Positions 31,151-41,879 of a stretch of 64,000 nt of DNA are shown in pieces. This stretch comes from Undaria pinnatifida (lineage: Eukaryota; Sar; Phaeophyceae; Laminariales; Alariaceae): assembly GCA_012845835.1 (NCBI GenBank), contig JABAKD010000002.1, positions 11,630,120 through 11,694,119 of the forward strand, given 5' to 3'. Numbering within the stretch: the first letter of the stretch is position 1; each line of letters begins with the position of its first letter. A program made the translations under genes and the position numbers. The notes beneath the pieces were generated by a model. The model worked only from the letters and a program-made list of their open reading frames with translations. It had not been told where the DNA came from and did not search any database.

Positions 31151-33956
31151 ATGGCTGAAGTGGGGAACGAAAATCCTGCGGTCAACTCATCTCAGGGTGG
31201 ATCGCAGGAGGTTGGTGAGAGGATGGGTTCCTTAGAGACACAGTTGCCTGAGCTTGCGACTCTAGTGTCATCTCAGCAAGATCTACTTAAGTCGCTCGTT
31301 GATGCAGCAAGGAAAGAAAGTGGAGTCCTCTGGTTCTGAGCGTGTTTCACCTAGAGACACCGGACTCGAGGCTGGTGTGCACTAATCGGGTTGACCAAGG
31401 CTTCGGCGTCTCCAGCATGCGGGTTGGGAGTAGGAGTGTTAGCTCAGGCTTGAATCCCCATGTATCTGCTGAAAATCGTTCCTCTGTTCCTGCAGTAAAC
31501 TTTGGTTCGATTCACGGGACTGTCGGTAGGGCTGCTGTAGGTAGCCAGTCCGCTGTTCCGCCCGCTCCTTCTCTGTCGAGTGAGTGGTGGGAAAACGTCG
31601 CCAGTGGAAACATACTGATTCCTGGGGCTGACATTACCGACACGGGAGAGAAGTTGGGTAGGGGTCCTTTTAAAGTTCCCAAAGCTCCTGCTTTTGACGG
31701 CAGCGACGTGTCGTACCCCTCATGGTCATAGAATTTTCTGCTGAGTGCCCGACACAACAACCTGTATGAGGCGTTTGTTTCCGACACTGAGGTTCTGATT
31801 GCAGATATTGGTTTTGACTTGACCCCCTGGGTAGAGAAGGGTTTCAATGTGGATGCGATTCGTCATGCAGAGATCGCTTGGTGGTTTTGTTCGACTGCTT
31901 GAAGAAGAATAGTCTGAAAACCATGGCCAGGCACGCTGGTTCCCCCAGCAAGGCGTTTTGTGTGCTCCAGGATCATTTTCCGACGTTGAGCCAGAGTCAG
32001 ATTCGTGTGCAGGAGGAGAAACTGAAGTCACTGCGCGTGCGTTCGAGCGAAAATCCCGCAACCTTCTTTGCATCCATGAGAGAGACACTTGGTGTTCTGC
32101 AAATGCTTGAAGTCAAGAAAGATGACAGGGAGGTGTGTAATCTGATGCTTGAAGGGCTGTCGCACGAGTACAAGACTTTGCGTGAGACTTTTGTTGTGTT
32201 CTGTTCGAATGACCCATCGTTCATCGAGACTAAAGTGCGTGAGCGTTACCTAGACTTGCAGGCACAGGGTGGTTCGAAGAAAAACAGTAGTGTTGCTCTG
32301 GTGTCTAGGACTGAGAGGAAGAGTAGCAAGAAGCACAACAAGCCGAAGTCTAACTCCGAGTCTGAGTCGTCCAAGAAAAGTACTTTTCAGGGGAAGTGTT
32401 TCAAGTGTGGGGAGAAGGGTCACTTGAGGAAGGACTGCCTGGCTCGCATCATCGCTCACCCCACACAAACTGGGAAATCCGAGGCCGACCGGGATAAGCG
32501 CGGTGAGAAGTCTTACGTTTCTCATTTGGGGTGTCTGCTAGCACGCCGGAATGGTGTGTTTGTGCAGGCATGTGAAGAGTTGCGCAGTATGATGTACGAT
32601 GTTTCTGGTTTGAAGTATCTGCTAACATCACGAGATGATCTGATTCTGAGCGCTGTCAACAAGGATATGATTATGAACGCTGTTAACAAGTCTAAGTATT
32701 TCGAGATTGGTATGCGGACACGGGCACTGCTTTTCACATGACAGAATCTCCCGCTTGCATGAAGGATTTGAAGCCTTGCCAGAAGAACGTTAATGGGATT
32801 GGTGGCGTGTCTTCTGAGGTAGAATTCTCTGGAACACTGGAGTTGGTGTTTGTGACTTGCTGACAGCGAGTTTTCAGTAAACCTAACCCTAACCTCAAGT
32901 AGAGCTGAAGAACGTGTTGTACTCCCCCAACTTTGGATACAACCTCTTTTCTCCGAGCGCAGAGTTTGATGGCGAGTCATGGAATGGTCGTGGTGGTCCT
33001 GATGGTGTTATGACAGCTTTTCAAGGACAAGTCACTTTTCAGAACTTCGATGGCAGGCTGGTTGCGACTGCGTATTGTCTAGGAGAAGACTATTGGTACG
33101 GTGTTGGCTGCCCTCCCTCCTACAAACCCCAAGCATTAAACCACGATGGACGAGAACGAGTTCCACAACATTTATGCTCATTCGCACGAGGCATTGCTTC
33201 GTACCACTTCAAACAACTAGGTACCGAGTTGGTTGGTGACATGCATGCTTGTACGGGATGTTCAATGTCGAAGGCTATTAGGAAAGGAATTTCTCATGAA
33301 ACTAAACGTACATCAGATAAAAAGTTGGGCAGAGTTTTTGTTGACCTGGGAGGGAGGAAGAACGTTGCGTCCGTAGGAAGTAAACATTACTTCATGATTG
33401 TGACGAATGATTTCACAAGACGTGCATGGATTTATTTCCTGGGAAATAAATCAGACGCTGGCGGTGCTTTCCGAAGTTTTCTTGCGAGTGTGCGTGCTGA
33501 TGGGATCCCATTGGTTGAGATTGCTATATTTGACCATGGAGGGGGGTTTTTCGGGGGGGATTCGCGTCTGTGTGCAATGAGCTTTTGATCAAACAAGAAT
33601 TCACTCCGGCTTATAGTCCGCAATATAGTGTTGCAGAGCGTGGGTTGGGATTGATTCAGGAGGCCGCGATGGCGGCTCGTATTCAGGCGAAGGTTCTTTT
33701 TGGGCATGTGCAGTTACCCAAGACTGACAAACGCTGGGCTGAAGATAAGCACTGGGCCTGCGAAGCAATGAATCACACCGCACGATATGCTAACCCTGAC
33801 TCTAAGTCACCGTATGAGATGTGGTATGGAGAACCTCGACGCTGCCTCGACGCTGCCAGGGTCTATGCTGACATTTTTTTTCTTTGCACATGTCCGGACA
33901 GCTACTGCCCAGAGTTTACTAAAGCTCGCGGAGATACTGCGCCTTACAGCGTTTAA
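31151..33956 (+). pseudogene. Ty1/copia retrotransposon: gag, protease, integrase (broken, RT absent)
   Basis: Gag begins at ATG 31151 (MAEVGNENPAVNSSQ) and is broken by a frame change near 31325, a TAG at 31729-31731 and another frame change near 31880. It includes a CCHC knuckle CFKCGEKGHLRKDC at about 32400. The protease active site reads WYADTGTAFHMT (about 32708), in a frame that stops at about 32862. Next come LKNVLYSPNFGYNLFS, an HHCC-type zinc region (YAHSHEALL ... CTGC) and the integrase core with VFVDLGG and IFDHGGGFFG acids, then AERGLGLIQEAA after a frame change near 33585. Coding decays at about 33956, exactly where the minisatellite starts, so the reverse transcriptase and RNase H are gone. 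I could not define LTRs. Confidence 0.8.
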
Positions 33957-34069
33957 TAGTGCAAGTGGGAATCGGCCCGTTTGATGCGGTACTTGGGGGC
34001 AAACAGCCTTTCTGTTCGACTGCGGGCGTACACACCTTTTCTACAGCTGGTCTTGGTAGTATGCTATCC

Positions 34070-34610
34070 TTTTTAAGGCGGTTGGTGTTGTCGTCACCCG
34101 AGGTCACAGGAGCAATCTTGCAGCAATCAGCACTACTGTAGGCTCGACCGTCCCTCTATAGTGCGGTCGGTGGGGGAACTGCCTTGTTCGGACGCTATAT
34201 TACCCACCTTGGTGCGGTTGGAACTGCCGTTACCTGTTAACAAAGCAGCGATACTACAGCAATCAGCACTACTGTAGGCGCGATCATCCCCCTATAGTGC
34301 GGATGGTGGGGAACCCGCCTTGTTCAGGGGTTGTACTGTTCATCTTCGTGCGGTTGGTACCTATGGGCACAGCAACGATAATGTAGCGAGAAAAGCACCA
34401 CTGTAGGCGCGAACGCCCCCCTATAGTGCGGTCGGTGAGGAAACTACCTTGTTCGGGGGTTATTCTGCCCATCTTGGTGCGGTTGGTATTGTCGATACCT
34501 ATGGGAACAGCAACGATAATGCAGCGAGCAGCAAGCACTGCTGTAGGCGCGACCGTCCCCCTATACTGTAGTGCAGTCGGTGGGAAAACTACTTCGTTCA
34601 AGCGTTAGTA
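34070..34610 (+). repeat. Minisatellite, four units of about 130-140 bp
   Basis: The motif CACTACTGTAGGC (or variant) recurs at 34131, 34267, 34396 and 34536. Each is followed by CCCTATAGTGCGGTCGGTG and later TTGTTCGG and a GTGCGGTTGG core. Confidence 0.8.
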
Positions 34611-34689
34611 CTGACGTTGTCCTCTGATTGGCACATATACAACCCTCTACTGTGCTACCCCCCCGTACACTGCTGTTGGGGCGAATGCT

Positions 34690-34796
34690 GCCACAACAAA
34701 AACAACAACAACAACAACGACCACAACAGGAACAGCAACAGCAACACCGACACCGACAACAGCAACGGCAACGACAACGACAACAACAGCAACAAT

Positions 34797-34847
<51 letters not shown>

Positions 34848-34862
34848 AACAACAACACAGCA
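34690..34862 (+). repeat. (CAA/CAG)n microsatellite
   Basis: An interrupted trinucleotide tract, mostly ACA/ACG/AGC triplets. All long ORFs over it (poly-Asn, poly-Gln, poly-Leu, poly-Cys frames) are products of the repeat. Confidence 0.9.
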
Positions 34863-35044
34863 AGCACCAGCAGAGATGACCGCGTTAGAGAAGTCTCTTG
34901 GTGTTGACAGGAGGTTTTCAGTAGCGAAATCGCCTTGGTCTCATGGTGCACATGCAAACTATTGAGACCCCTCGGCGATGCCCACACGATTGAAGATGGT
35001 ATACGCGGTACTCGAAAATTCTCGAGTGCCAACCCACCAGCGTC

Positions 35045-35905
35045 TGCAGACACGCCTGGAGCTAGGCAAGGTCTACTTGACCAGAAAGTATCTCCCGTTG
35101 GCTTGAGGGGGGCTGGTCAGCACCATTCAGGTGCTAGGAAAGGGGAGAGAAGTTTTGTATTAGCTCCGAATACAAGTAAACAAGCGTCCCCGAATCCCCA
35201 CATCAGAATCCAGAAAATGCTCTCAGCGCCTGGAAGCATTCGAGTTATCAACCACTCCCTTTCAGTGGCACTCCAGCTCCTCCTATTGTGAAATATGAAG
35301 CGCAACCGCATTCCCGAACGGCTGCATTCGCGTGTGATTTCCTCACTCCGCGCTCCGCCTCCCGAAGTGGATATCCTCGCGACGATCTAGACTCGCAGAT
35401 AGGGAGATTGAAGCATCTCGCCGCGTTTGGCACAATCACACGCTTCGCACGTGATGCCGCGCCTTTCCCGTCGGGACTTGCGACGCGACAGCCCGCAGTC
35501 GGCACCGCTGAATCACCTCATTTCGGTGTGTTCATCTCACCAGCATGCCCCCCGAAAGCCTTGAGCCCTCGTGATGGCGGGTGTGTCTTTGCTGCCCGAG
35601 TTGAACCTTCAGCGAATCAAATCGTGCCTATACTGCGAGATTTCACATAACCTAGTCAATCAACCTGATTCGAACCTCGCCATCATCAGATGTGGAGCCT
35701 GCTGCTGCAGCCCCTCTACGCTGGGTGCGATGCTGGGACATCGCCTCTATCGGTCCCTCGCACGACCACAGCAGACCTTGTTCGGAGTCCTGAGACAGCA
35801 TATGGACACCGCCCTCATCGGGTCAGATGGCATCCTGCCGAAACGCGGCCCAATCCACGCCTGCTTGCCGCTGTCGCAATCGTACCAAAAATATCCATGA
35901 CTCGT
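35045..35905 (-). mobile_element. Truncated TRIM-like small LTR element (copy E)
   Basis: On the minus strand, internal sequence (35905 down to 35216) runs into a partial LTR (35215-35045) that lacks its first roughly 165 bases but ends in a TGCAGACACGCC variant of the family terminus. It shares the internal body with 16184-16905 and 60717-61262. It shows that in the parent element the internal region is only about 700 bases long between LTRs. Confidence 0.7.
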
Positions 35906-37065
35906 ACACCCAAGAAGTAAGTACTGCGGGTAAAATGCGAAATCATTATTTTTCCGGGCATTTTTTTTTTTCATGTGTACAAACAAATGGTCATTGCGTC
36001 CGGTAGTGATAATAATGTGTCCCAGCGCCACTCCCCTAGGCACTTCCCGGAGGGAATTCTTTAAAAATCATGGTGTATTAGAATACTCATGCATGACAAG
36101 GTGTTAGGTTTGTACTACATCAATCGTCTGTATATCCAGCAACAGGAACAACAATAATACAACTTTGTTATGCTTCACGGACCTGTCGTTTTTTATTGGA
36201 GGTTAATATTCGGGGATTTTTAGCTTGAGGCAGTGTTTCCCTCCGTATCCTTCTTTCTCTCCTGAATGATCGAGCTCATCTCAACTAACTCGCTATATCG
36301 TACTAAAATATCCCTTCATAAACGCGCCTTCCAAATATATTTCAGATTTATTCCTGCTTCACAAACCTCATATTCCTACGTTCAATCGTACACGAATATT
36401 ACATTGAAACTAACAATTAAGTAGTAATGCGTTAACATCTATCTTCCAAAAACTTAACTTTGTGATAATCAGTTGCGGGAATTCCGTGCGTCGTATCACT
36501 TATTATACTAGATTTAGAGTTACATATTTTGAATATATTGGACAGTTTCAGACATCCTGGTGCTCCTTCAAACGAGGGCAAGGTGTTGTCTCTTGCTCAG
36601 CCAACCAAGTGAACGCACGGGCCAGGATAGGCACGTGCAAACACTTCGAACATGTGCAGTATAAACCCTCGTTGACGAAATTCGACAAAACCCCCCGACC
36701 GACACACTCCCGAAGTGCAGCATGTGCTTTACTCGTGTGCAGCAGCATTGCAGTGTGGAAGGATGCAAAAAAGGAGTTGCACATGTTGGTAGGCATTTGC
36801 CAATTGGCGTTACATACAGCAGTATGAGATTCGTATAATTTTATTTCGTCGTTTTCCCCCACCGACGCACTCCTCGATCTGCTTGGTTACTTGCTAATAC
36901 AAGAAGCTCCTCCAGCACCGACGTATCTTCTGAGGGAACGCCTTAGGGTTATTTATCTATCCATACCGTTTTTGCAAGCTCTTATCATCCGGTTAGTTGG
37001 ATAGATCCTGGAGGATCGATCGTTTTCGGTAGGATATTTCGTGGTGATTGATAGGGTTGTTCAGC
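35906..37065. other. Intergenic A/T-rich stretch, nothing recognised
   Basis: No gene or named repeat is seen. An ORF of about 120 codons at 36462-36827 has no domain. Confidence 0.3.
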
Positions 37066-37430
37066 AGATGGCTGATGCCCAGCAGAATTCGCTGAAGCAC
37101 CAGGCTGAGGAACCCACAAAGCTGGTTCAAGAGCAATAGTTCCAACTAGACGACCAGTCCAAGCCATTGCCATGGAAATGCAATCCGCTCAAGTCGCCGA
37201 GCAGACCTCGAAGCTAGCGGCAGTACAAGAGGCATGAGAAGATGCCCGCTCTAGCTCGCCGGTGCCCGATATTCGACTAGGCTCTCTCTGTCTCAGCCAG
37301 CCGTCAAAACGTGCCCAAGTTCCATGGCGAGGTACCGCAGTACCCGATGTGGCGGAAGAAGATTCTGTCGTATCTAACGATATTTGGTTATCGCGAGGCC
37401 GTTGCGCCGCGGACCTAACCAGTCCTCGTC
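37066..37430 (+). pseudogene. Retrotransposon gag fragment (copia-type)
   Basis: Reads MADAQQNSLKHQAEEP, then after in-frame stops VPKFHGEVPQYPMWRKKILS and YLTIFGYREAV. The PKFxGE...YxxWxxKILxYL pattern is that of copia gag N-termini. About 200 bases follow (37430-37640) that could be LTR/leader, but its ends cannot be set. Confidence 0.45.
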
Positions 37431-37703
37431 GGCGACGACCGCGTATGTTAGTTTGGATCGTCACAGCACGACGGTTACAAAAGTTGTAGAGGGTTACGTA
37501 TATATTCGTGAGCGTTTTTACGCGATTTTTCCTGTGGGAGGAAGGCTCTAGCGTAGCGCTTCGCTCTCTGCTTATTCTCTCCTCTCTGTCCTCTAATCTT
37601 GAGATTCCATTCTTGGAAGTGAGTTCAGATACCAGGCGATAAGCAAGTTTGCACAGGAGACTCCTCGGATGAGATCCACCATCTGAGGAGCGAGCTTCAG
37701 CTA

Positions 37704-38548
37704 ATGATGGAGGAGAGGCAAGCATCGATGATTCAAGATATGAGGGAGATGATGGCCGAGCTCATGAGGAACAACAGCCCGTCGGAGTCCAGCAGCACTG
37801 AGGACAGCGCTGCTGTCAGGAGGAGCCCGCGAGGGGCTGAACCCACTGCTGCAAGGGGGATCAGCGCTGAGGACCGCGCTCCTGTCAGGAGGAGCCCTCG
37901 AGGGGCTGAACCCACCGCTGCACGACAAAATTCTGCTGCTGCTGCTGCCACTGCTGAAGGCGGAGCGCGAGGAGATACGACAGCAACAAGACAGACGACT
38001 TTTCGTTAAGTTCCTTCGCGTGATGCTGGAGTGACGGGACGCAGAGGAGTTGCTGTTCCTGTCGAGGTTGACCCAGCCAGGGGTCAGCCAGATCAGCCAA
38101 GAGGGGCTAGAGAATGGGGGTCATACCCCGGCGGTGACTTGAGGATAGGATACGATATGCCTCTATTCAGACAAATTGCTCTCAAACACACCGCTGTCCC
38201 ACTATTTAGTGGGAAAAATCCCGAGTTTACTGCCTGGACTATAAACGCCAGGTATTACGCCAAAGGAGTAGGTTTCCTATCTGCTCCCGTGTCGGATCCA
38301 CCGCAGTGCATTCCCACAGGGGAGTCGGACAACGAAAACTCGGTACTTGTCGACAGGAGGTACAGCCGCGAAAGTGTACATATACATGCACTCGCGTGAA
38401 ATTCCTTCTTACGGCTCTCAAGGGCAAGAACGACAAGAGCATTTTGCACCGGTGTACTTCGCCGAGGGAAGCGTGGGACGCTCTCCTTGCGTGGTACGGC
38501 CCTCAAACGACGGGGGCCAAATCCATCCTCTCCCGACGCCTTAACAAT
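37704..38548 (+). pseudogene. Retrotransposon gag (UBN2-like), frameshifted and cut by a SINE
   Basis: ATG 37704 opens MMEERQASMIQDMREMM. A duplicated segment follows, with RRSPRGAEPTAAR occurring twice (about 37820 and 37890), then a stop near 38009. In other frames come VPLFSGKNPEFTAWTINARY, YYAKGVGFLS and finally NDKSILHRCTSPREAWDALL and GAKSILSRRLNN. The last block is the typical gag segment (TSPREAWDALLxWY). Coding ends exactly at the start of the SINE-like sequence at 38548, so the gag was split by that insertion. Confidence 0.6.
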
Positions 38549-38935
38549 ATATATTTTGCTGGTTATATAGCACTACCCACTGGTCCACGTAGTCACCGTG
38601 GTGCAGTAGGTAATGTTATATAACCAAGAAAAGATGTGTCGTGGGTTCGAATCCCATCGACTTCATATTTCCGCTTTTTCCGGGAAAAGAAGAAAGGAAA
38701 TAACGCCTTTGCGAGAGTGCGCGCTGGAGACGTGAATCTGGTTATCATGGCATGTTCCTGAGTACTACGGTAGTGCGTGGCGAGGGGAAAGCCCCGAAGA
38801 TCCCTGTTACGAAGTCGGTGAGGGTCAATCGACGGACTCGCAAAATATATTTTGTTGATTATATAGCACTAACCACTGGCACACGTAGTCTGACTACGTG
38901 GGCCAGTGGGTAGTGCTATATAACCAACAGGGTCA
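38548..38935 (+). mobile_element. tRNA-derived SINE (family C) with foldback heads, copy 1
   Basis: The head at about 38598-38665 has GTGGTGCAGTAGGTAATG (A-box side) and CGTGGGTTCGAATCCCA (B box). It is followed by a body with GGAGACGT, CCTGAGTACTAC, a GTAGTnCGTGG motif and GTTACGAAGTCGGTGA, ending near AATATATTTTG. The body recurs at 49842-50075. In front of the head, and again after the body, lie inverted copies of the head's 5' half: TATATAGCACTAnCCACTGG ... GTGGGTAGTGCTATATA (38555-38622 and 38868-38927), which would fold into long hairpins. Confidence 0.65.
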
Positions 38936-39720
38936 AAAACCAACAGGGTCAATAACCAATAGGGTCATGCCCAACGAGCTTCGTCGAATAAACTCGCCTC
39001 GCGATATACATGGCACGACACGAGCTTGGGCCATTCTGATCGAAGGAGTTGTTTACGTACCCGTGGACAACAAGCTTTTTTAGGTTGGATCACCAAGCGG
39101 CGGCTGAACAGTCGACGAGAATTGGTTCAAGCCAAGCGGAGCTGCGCAGCAAGATCTGTGGCAGGACAAATTTGAAAACCTGCGAATGAAGGAATGAAGA
39201 CGGACGAAGACCCGCTGGTGTGGATCGATCGCGTTGACGATGTCGAGAACATGCTTGCGAAGGAGTTGTTTCGGGACCCCTGGCCAACAAGATTTTTTAG
39301 GCTTGATCACCGAGCGGCGGCTGAACAGTCGTCGAGGATTGGTTCAAGCCAAGCGGGGCTGCGCAGCAAGATCTGTGGCTGGACAAATTTGAAAACATGC
39401 GAATGAAAAAAGACGAAGACCCGTTGGTGTGGATCGGTCGCGTTGACGATGTCGACAACATGCTTGCGTGCCTCGATGTCCACAAAACCGAGGTTATGAT
39501 CCACCGACAAATCGTCCGTTACCTGACCAATTAGCATAATTTGAAATGCCGTGCTCTGCTCAGGCGTCGTGAGCTCCGATGGAGTGAGTTAGAGCAAACT
39601 CTTCGGGACAGGTTTTGCCGAAATCCAAGCGGCAAAGCCAGTGGGACGCCAAAACGCTTTGTTCGCTGATAACCAAAAGGGTCATGCCTAACGAGCTTCG
39701 TCGACAAAGCCAGCAAGTTC
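38936..39720 (+). repeat. Tandemly duplicated gag fragment (about 217-bp period)
   Basis: GAAGGAGTTGTTT recurs at 39044 and 39260, and a block with CGGCGGCTGAACAGTCG recurs at about 39099 and 39315. The second unit continues to about 39537. In frame it translates to gag-like sequence, including DPLVWIGRVDDVDNMLACLD followed by VHKTEVMIHRQIV. Short triplicated GGGTCA-containing phrases (AACCAACAGGGTCA) lie at 38930-38970. Confidence 0.55.
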
Positions 39721-41043
39721 TTGTTCGCCTTTCCACTCCCTACGAAAGAAGCAATCGGAGTAGCGAGGAAACTGCTCGAAGTGATGCTTACTTTTCAACT
39801 ACCGCTGTATGTTCGCAGTGATCCGGGATCCGAGTTCACGGCAGAGGTGATGCAACACTTATGTAAGTGGTTGAACGTGACCATCGCCTATGGGCCTGCC
39901 GATCGTCCACGTGCACAGGGGACGGTGGAGAGACTGAGGGGGTGGCTACACGAAGCACTAGGAGAACTGTGTAAGACCTGGCCTCGCAGATGGGACGAGT
40001 ACGTACAACCGGCACTGTGGATCCATCGTACCACGCCGGACCTGCGCTTACCGGAGAAGCCAACTCCCTTCCGTCTTTTCTTCGGTCGTGATGTACGCAC
40101 GCAACTTGATGCTACGCACCCCAAGATAGATGGTGGTGATTTCAGAGGCGGAATGCACAGTTACGTGGCCGACAAACGTCAAGCGTACAAGGAGGTACGG
40201 GATGTACGGATGACTCTATCGAAAAGACATGAAGACAGGCAGAAAAGTCGTGAGAGTCGGGTTGCTGAAATCGGTCGGACCTCGGTGGGAACCCGTGTTG
40301 TTGTCGGAGATAAGGTGCTGGTGAAGGAGGCGGAGTCTGTGATGTTAAGGGAAGGGATACATCATAAACTAGCCCACGAGCACTGGTTCGGACCTTGGGA
40401 GGTGACTGAAGTTGTCTTACCAGGACTCAGCTACATCGTCACGATGAATGGGCGAGGGATTCGCCGACGACGGGCGTCAGCATCGAATATCAAGATGTTC
40501 CACTTACGTCCGGACGACCTCCGTCACGACTTCGAAAACGAACTTGCTTACCTGGCATGGGGAGTTGACTTCGGACTGGCGGAGCCGTCGATTGTAGCGT
40601 CGCCTATGTATACCCTAATAGACAGAAAGGCTGTGATGGGTCAAGGCAACGCTTGGAAGTGGCGATACAAGGGACGATTCGTGGATGGCACAGAGTCGCA
40701 GTGGCTGTCCGAAGAGGAGGCACGAGACAGTGTCACCCCTTTACAGCTGGACGTTTTCCATGCGCTGTGGGAAACGTATCACGGAGCGGAGTGCCGGGCA
40801 AGATCAACAATGACGCTAACGCGGAAGGAAAGAGATGGGATCGACCGTGAACAAGCGTTGAAACAACACCCCGTGGGACCGTGATCTGGAGGGAATTCGC
40901 GGACGCTGAAGGAAACAAGAAGCGTCACCTTTCAAAGGTCTTAGACTACAAGTCACCGTACTGGCCGGTTCAGTACGCAGACGGAGATTGGGAGAAGCTC
41001 AACGAACGTGAAATCCTGAAAGGTAGGAGGACCGGAAATTCGC
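39721..41043 (+). CDS. Ty3/gypsy pol: integrase core, chromo-like and C-terminal domains (partial)
   Basis: An ORF of 387 codons (39721-40884) starts inside the integrase core: LYVRSDPGSEFTAEVM gives the second catalytic Asp, and PRAQGTVERLRGWLHEAL the Glu of DDE. It is followed by the GPY/F-like segment HEHWFGPWEVTEV, then WKWRYKGRFVDGTESQWLS, which resembles a chromodomain, ending in FHALWETYHGAE. After a frame change near 40880 the sequence KVLDYKSPYWPVQYADGDWE, found at the C-terminus of related algal gypsy polyproteins, ends near 41043. The first catalytic Asp, protease, RT and RNase H are missing upstream, where gag repeats and SINE sequence lie instead. Confidence 0.85.
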
Positions 41044-41439
41044 AATCCGGTTCCCCGTAAACGTGGAACGTGAAGTGGAGGCGGATGGAGAAAGGGAGAA
41101 GACGTTGGCCAAAGATCGACCAGCGAGGAGGATCAAGGCCTCGGCCTACCCGGGTTAATGGGAAAAGCCGGGAAGTGGTGGATCAGAGGCTTTCAGCTGG
41201 TGCGCTTGATGACGAATACTAGCAAGTCCAGCAGTACCGATCTGGGACCTACGCGAAAAAGCGCGAGGCCCAGGGTCCCTACCCCCTGAGAGACGCCTAT
41301 CCATGAAAATGTTAGACGCCACTCATTCGAGCCTTAGGGTAATCGAAACACGACTAAGTGTGAGAAAAGGCCCTCACTCTTACTGCAGTGTATCCGCAAC
41401 CCGGTTAGCACGGTATTCCTGGGAAGCCGTGCTGAGGGG
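41044..41439 (+). other. 3' untranslated region of gypsy element
   Basis: Non-coding sequence between pol and the 3' LTR, conserved inverted at 60073-60380. It ends in a short purine-rich run (GCTGAGGGG) at the LTR border that could be the polypurine tract. Confidence 0.6.
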
Positions 41440-41879
41440 TGTTGCGACGGATTGACATGACGTCACATGAAACTCCGTGGCGGAATGCTGCCTAGGTCTG
41501 TATAACCCCGATCAGTCTAGAAAGCGTGCCGCTTGCGGCATCAGTCTAAAACACACGGAACCAAACGAGGGAAAAAGGAACCTGAACTTGATCTGACACG
41601 ACCGTGAGTGACTGCGAACCGAGCTTGAGTACAGCTATCGTTACCGTCAGGCATTGTTGGAGGTTTCATCCGGAGATCTGTTATATTGTACGAGCGCTTG
41701 GAAGAGGACTGCGTGAGACGAGACTGGTGTTTGCAGGCAGCTGTTGCAACAAGCAGACGGGAGGAATCAACCTGAAGATAGACACGGAGGAAACGAACTA
41801 GAAGCGGTGAGAGAGTTGGGACAAGGGATTGGAGACTTGGGTACGTGTGACTAAAATAGCTCTTTATCCGTTCGTTACA
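41440..41879 (+). repeat. Gypsy-family LTR (3' LTR of the plus-strand element)
   Basis: 440 bp, TGTTGCGACGG...TTCGTTACA, with TG...CA ends. Related copies lie at 43242-43683, 48702-49143 and 59628-60072 (all minus). Confidence 0.85.

Noticed and set aside
32876-32895. Telomere-like CCTAACCCTAACC in the copia element
   Set aside because: Only two repeats, and they fall in the readable copia frame (…KPNPNL before the LKNVLYSP block), so they are coding sequence, not an interstitial telomere.
34561-35053. Poly-Leu, poly-Cys and poly-Asn ORFs
   Set aside because: Trinucleotide microsatellite artefacts in three frames.
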